Below are positions 62,150 through 64,000 of a stretch of 64,000 nucleotides of DNA, one piece after another. Under the pieces are notes generated by a model that saw only the letters and a list, made by a program, of their open reading frames with translations, did not search any database and was not told the origin of the DNA. The number at the start of each line of letters is the position of its first letter. Within the stretch, counting starts at the first letter, position 1. The position numbers and the translations under genes were made by a program. This stretch comes from Hyphomicrobiales bacterium (lineage in GTDB: Bacteria > Pseudomonadota > Alphaproteobacteria > Rhizobiales > Methyloligellaceae): positions 1-64,000 of the forward strand of contig JAJFHP010000065.1 in the NCBI GenBank assembly GCA_021775555.1, written 5' to 3'.

Positions 62150-63493
62150 TTACGCTCCCTCACCCTCAAGCCACGTTTCTGACATGCTCCTGAAAGCTTC
62201 ACGGATGGGCTCGCTCGAAACCTTCTCGATTGCCTCGCCAACAAAAGCTGCAATGAGAAGCGCCCTCGCCTGCGGTTCGGGGATACCGCGCGCACGCAGG
62301 TAAAACATCAATTCATCATCGACCTGACCCGATGTGGAACCATGGCCGCACACCACGTCATCGGCGAATATTTCCAGCTCGGGCTTGGAGTCGAACTCGG
62401 CCATTTCTGACAGCATTAACGCTTGAGCCATCTGGTGGCCGTCGGTCTTTTGCGCATGCTTCCGTACAATGGCCTTGCACTGCACAACGCCACGCGCCGA
62501 GCCATCGAGTACGAGCTTATTGAACTCGCGGCTCTCGCACCCCGGCACAGCGTGGTCGATCACCATGGTCGTGTCGTTATGCTGTTTACCGCGCCCCATG
62601 ACAGCCCCGCTCACATGGGATGTGCTTCCCTCGCCAGCGAAGGTTACGAATATCTGGTTGCGCGCAACCGCGGCACCTATGGAAAACTGAAATGCCTTGT
62701 AGGTCACATCCGCGCCAAGCCGCGTCATCCAGCTGGTGAGATGCGAGCTATCCATATTTTCGTTCTGGAATTTGATGTGCTGCACGTCTGAACCATCTCC
62801 GGCAATGAGTTCACTCACCGCGTTGCGCTGCAGGGGCGTGTCAGCAAGGGAGACATAACTTTCCAGTAGGCAAACTTTAGCGGCGGCACCAATGCTGATG
62901 ACATTGCGCAATGTAACGCTTGCAGCTTCCTTGGCCGCGACCACGTGAACAATGTGAACAGGTTTATCAAGCACCACATTGTCCCCGATGCGCAGGGTGA
63001 TACCGCCCGACATCAGGGCTGTGTTCAACGCTATCACCGTATCGTTTTGCTGAGGGGTTATCTGGGTAAGTGTTTGTTTCAGCCAATCGGCCGGAGAGCT
63101 GAGCTGATCGCCAAGCGATTGAATATCGCCCATGCCTTCCAAACCGCCCAGATCGGAAAGCTCGGGGCGGAACTGGCTATCGACGATAACCAGTCTGTGG
63201 CACTCCAGCCCGGCAAGCACACTCCCAAGCGCTTTTGCAACGTCATCGCCATTCAGCGCCTCCGCCAGTGCAGGAGCAGGTGGATAAGCCTCGCTCAACA
63301 GCCGGCGCAGATCGGTATATTTCCATTCCTCGACGCGGGCATGTGGTAGCCCAACGGAGGCATAGGTTTCCCACGCGGCATCACGCAATCCTTCTGCCCA
63401 CGCATTGCCGGCGCCCGGCAGGGCGGACTTGCCAGCTGTAAACTGATCGGCGAAGCCCTGCTCCGCCTTTGTCTTTAATATTTCAGCAGCCAT
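62150..63493 (-). CDS. sufD: SufD, Fe-S assembly scaffold subunit
   Basis: SufD is part of the SufBC2D scaffold. The 447-residue protein has the family beta-helix core and C-terminal motif: ARGVVQCKAIVRKHAQKTDGHQMAQALMLSEMAEFDSKPELEIFADDVVCGHGSTSGQVDDELMFYLRARGI. The N-terminal helical region (WETYASVGLPHARVEEWKYTDLRRLL) is also typical. It lies 17 bases after sufC. Confidence 0.96.
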   Translation of the reverse strand: MAAEILKTKAEQGFADQFTAGKSALPGAGNAWAEGLRDAAWETYASVGLPHARVEEWKYTDLRRLLSEAYPPAPALAEALNGDDVAKALGSVLAGLECHRLVIVDSQFRPELSDLGGLEGMGDIQSLGDQLSSPADWLKQTLTQITPQQNDTVIALNTALMSGGITLRIGDNVVLDKPVHIVHVVAAKEAASVTLRNVISIGAAAKVCLLESYVSLADTPLQRNAVSELIAGDGSDVQHIKFQNENMDSSHLTSWMTRLGADVTYKAFQFSIGAAVARNQIFVTFAGEGSTSHVSGAVMGRGKQHNDTTMVIDHAVPGCESREFNKLVLDGSARGVVQCKAIVRKHAQKTDGHQMAQALMLSEMAEFDSKPELEIFADDVVCGHGSTSGQVDDELMFYLRARGIPEPQARALLIAAFVGEAIEKVSSEPIREAFRSMSETWLEGEGA

Positions 63494-63510
63494 TTCCTGT
63501 TTCCACGCCC

Positions 63511-64000
63511 TTACGCTGCCGCTTCGCCATATTCGGCGTAACCGGATTTCTCAAGTTCCAGGGCCAGATCCTTGCCGCCGGAGCGCACGATCTTGCCTTC
63601 TGACAACACATGCACCATGTCAGGCACGATGTAGTTCAGCAGCCGCTGGTAATGGGTAATGACCAGCATGGCGCGTTCTGGCCCGCGCAATGCGTTAACG
63701 CCTTCAGCGACAATCTTCAGCGCATCGATATCGAGACCCGAGTCGGTCTCATCAAGCACGCACAGAGTTGGCTCCAGCAGCGACATTTGCAGGATTTCCT
63801 GGCGCTTCTTTTCACCTCCGGAAAAACCGACATTGAGCGGACGCTTTAGCTTGTCGTCCTTGATGTTCAACTCTTTCGCCTTTGCCTTGACCACGCGCAT
63901 GAAGTCGGGAGTCGACAACTCGTCCTGCCCTCGCGCCTTGCGGACAGCGTTCATGGAAGTGCGCAGAAACGTCATAGTCGCCACTCCAGGAATTTCAATC
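63511..64000 (-). CDS. sufC: SufC, Fe-S assembly ATPase (5' end outside window)
   Basis: Only the C-terminal part, about 160 residues, is in the window; the reading frame runs off the right edge. It has the ABC signature region NVGFSGGEKKRQEILQMSLLEPTLCVLDETDSGLD and the later VITHYQRLLNYIVPDMVHVL, both specific to SufC. The Walker A part is beyond the edge. sufB and sufS-like upstream genes are expected further right. Confidence 0.95.
   Translation of the reverse strand, partial: IEIPGVATMTFLRTSMNAVRKARGQDELSTPDFMRVVKAKAKELNIKDDKLKRPLNVGFSGGEKKRQEILQMSLLEPTLCVLDETDSGLDIDALKIVAEGVNALRGPERAMLVITHYQRLLNYIVPDMVHVLSEGKIVRSGGKDLALELEKSGYAEYGEAAA

Overview
The window reads as chromosomal core DNA of an alphaproteobacterium of the Hyphomicrobiales (rhizobial) type or a close relative. 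The main reason is gene order. From about 2.3 to 30 kb it carries the rhizobial sequence trmFO, squalene-synthase-like gene, Mth938-like gene, secF-secD-yajC, DUF815 ATPase, LysM/LytM lipoprotein, pcm, surE, serS, tatCBA, scpBA, nagZ, SPOR protein, argS, dgt, erpA, xthA and an exoR-like gene. A second run, valS-popZ-tolC-methyltransferase, is also typical. I see no prophage, insertion sequence, CRISPR array or rRNA operon. Species-level identity cannot be read from the sequence.

Layout. 0-2.2 kb holds small accessory genes: a Cys-rich exported protein, a RidA-like protein, a DUF1127 protein and a lipoprotein with a transglutaminase-like Cys/His/Asp set. 2.2-10.8 kb holds tRNA modification (trmFO), two homologues of mitochondrial complex I assembly factors, the SecDF-YajC translocon auxiliaries and cell-envelope proteins. 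10.9-24.5 kb is one long minus-strand array: dgt, argS, SPOR, nagZ, scpA, scpB, ABC ATPase, tatA, tatB, tatC, serS, surE, pcm. 24.6-28.1 kb has erpA and a crotonase/TetR/selO group. 28.3-35.8 kb has xthA, exoR-like, ilvD, an unknown membrane protein and valS. 36-39.6 kb has popZ, a TolC-family channel and a PIMT-like methyltransferase. 39.8-46 kb contains tRNA-Cys, tRNA-Asn, a metallophosphoesterase, a NIT-domain membrane protein, a TPR protein and an exported GH3 enzyme. 45.7-49.8 kb contains the NAD(P)HX repair gene, a VOC protein and glnB-glnA behind a sigma-54-like promoter. 49.8-53.6 kb is the most accessory-like part, with small exported proteins, an AraC-type regulator and a long non-coding stretch. 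53.8-60 kb has parE, a diheme cytochrome, a methyltransferase-like membrane protein, a DEAD-box helicase and a diguanylate cyclase. 60-64 kb is the suf operon (sufC-D-S-T-A), cut by the window edge inside sufC.

How the genes fit together. The window groups protein export (Sec, Tat), chromosome segregation and cell poles (ScpAB, PopZ, ParE), cell-wall turnover (two GH3 NagZ-like enzymes, LytM and SPOR proteins), Fe-S biogenesis (ErpA, SUF, SufT) and nitrogen control (GlnB/GlnA).

The least ordinary observations are: an in-frame TAA four codons after the likely trmFO start; a seryl-tRNA synthetase with a roughly 60-70 residue, AT-richer insertion before motif 2; a nitrate-sensing-type (NIT) domain fused to an unknown polytopic membrane domain; a near-perfect 22-bp TetR operator; and a 650-bp stretch with a strong terminator but no convincing gene.
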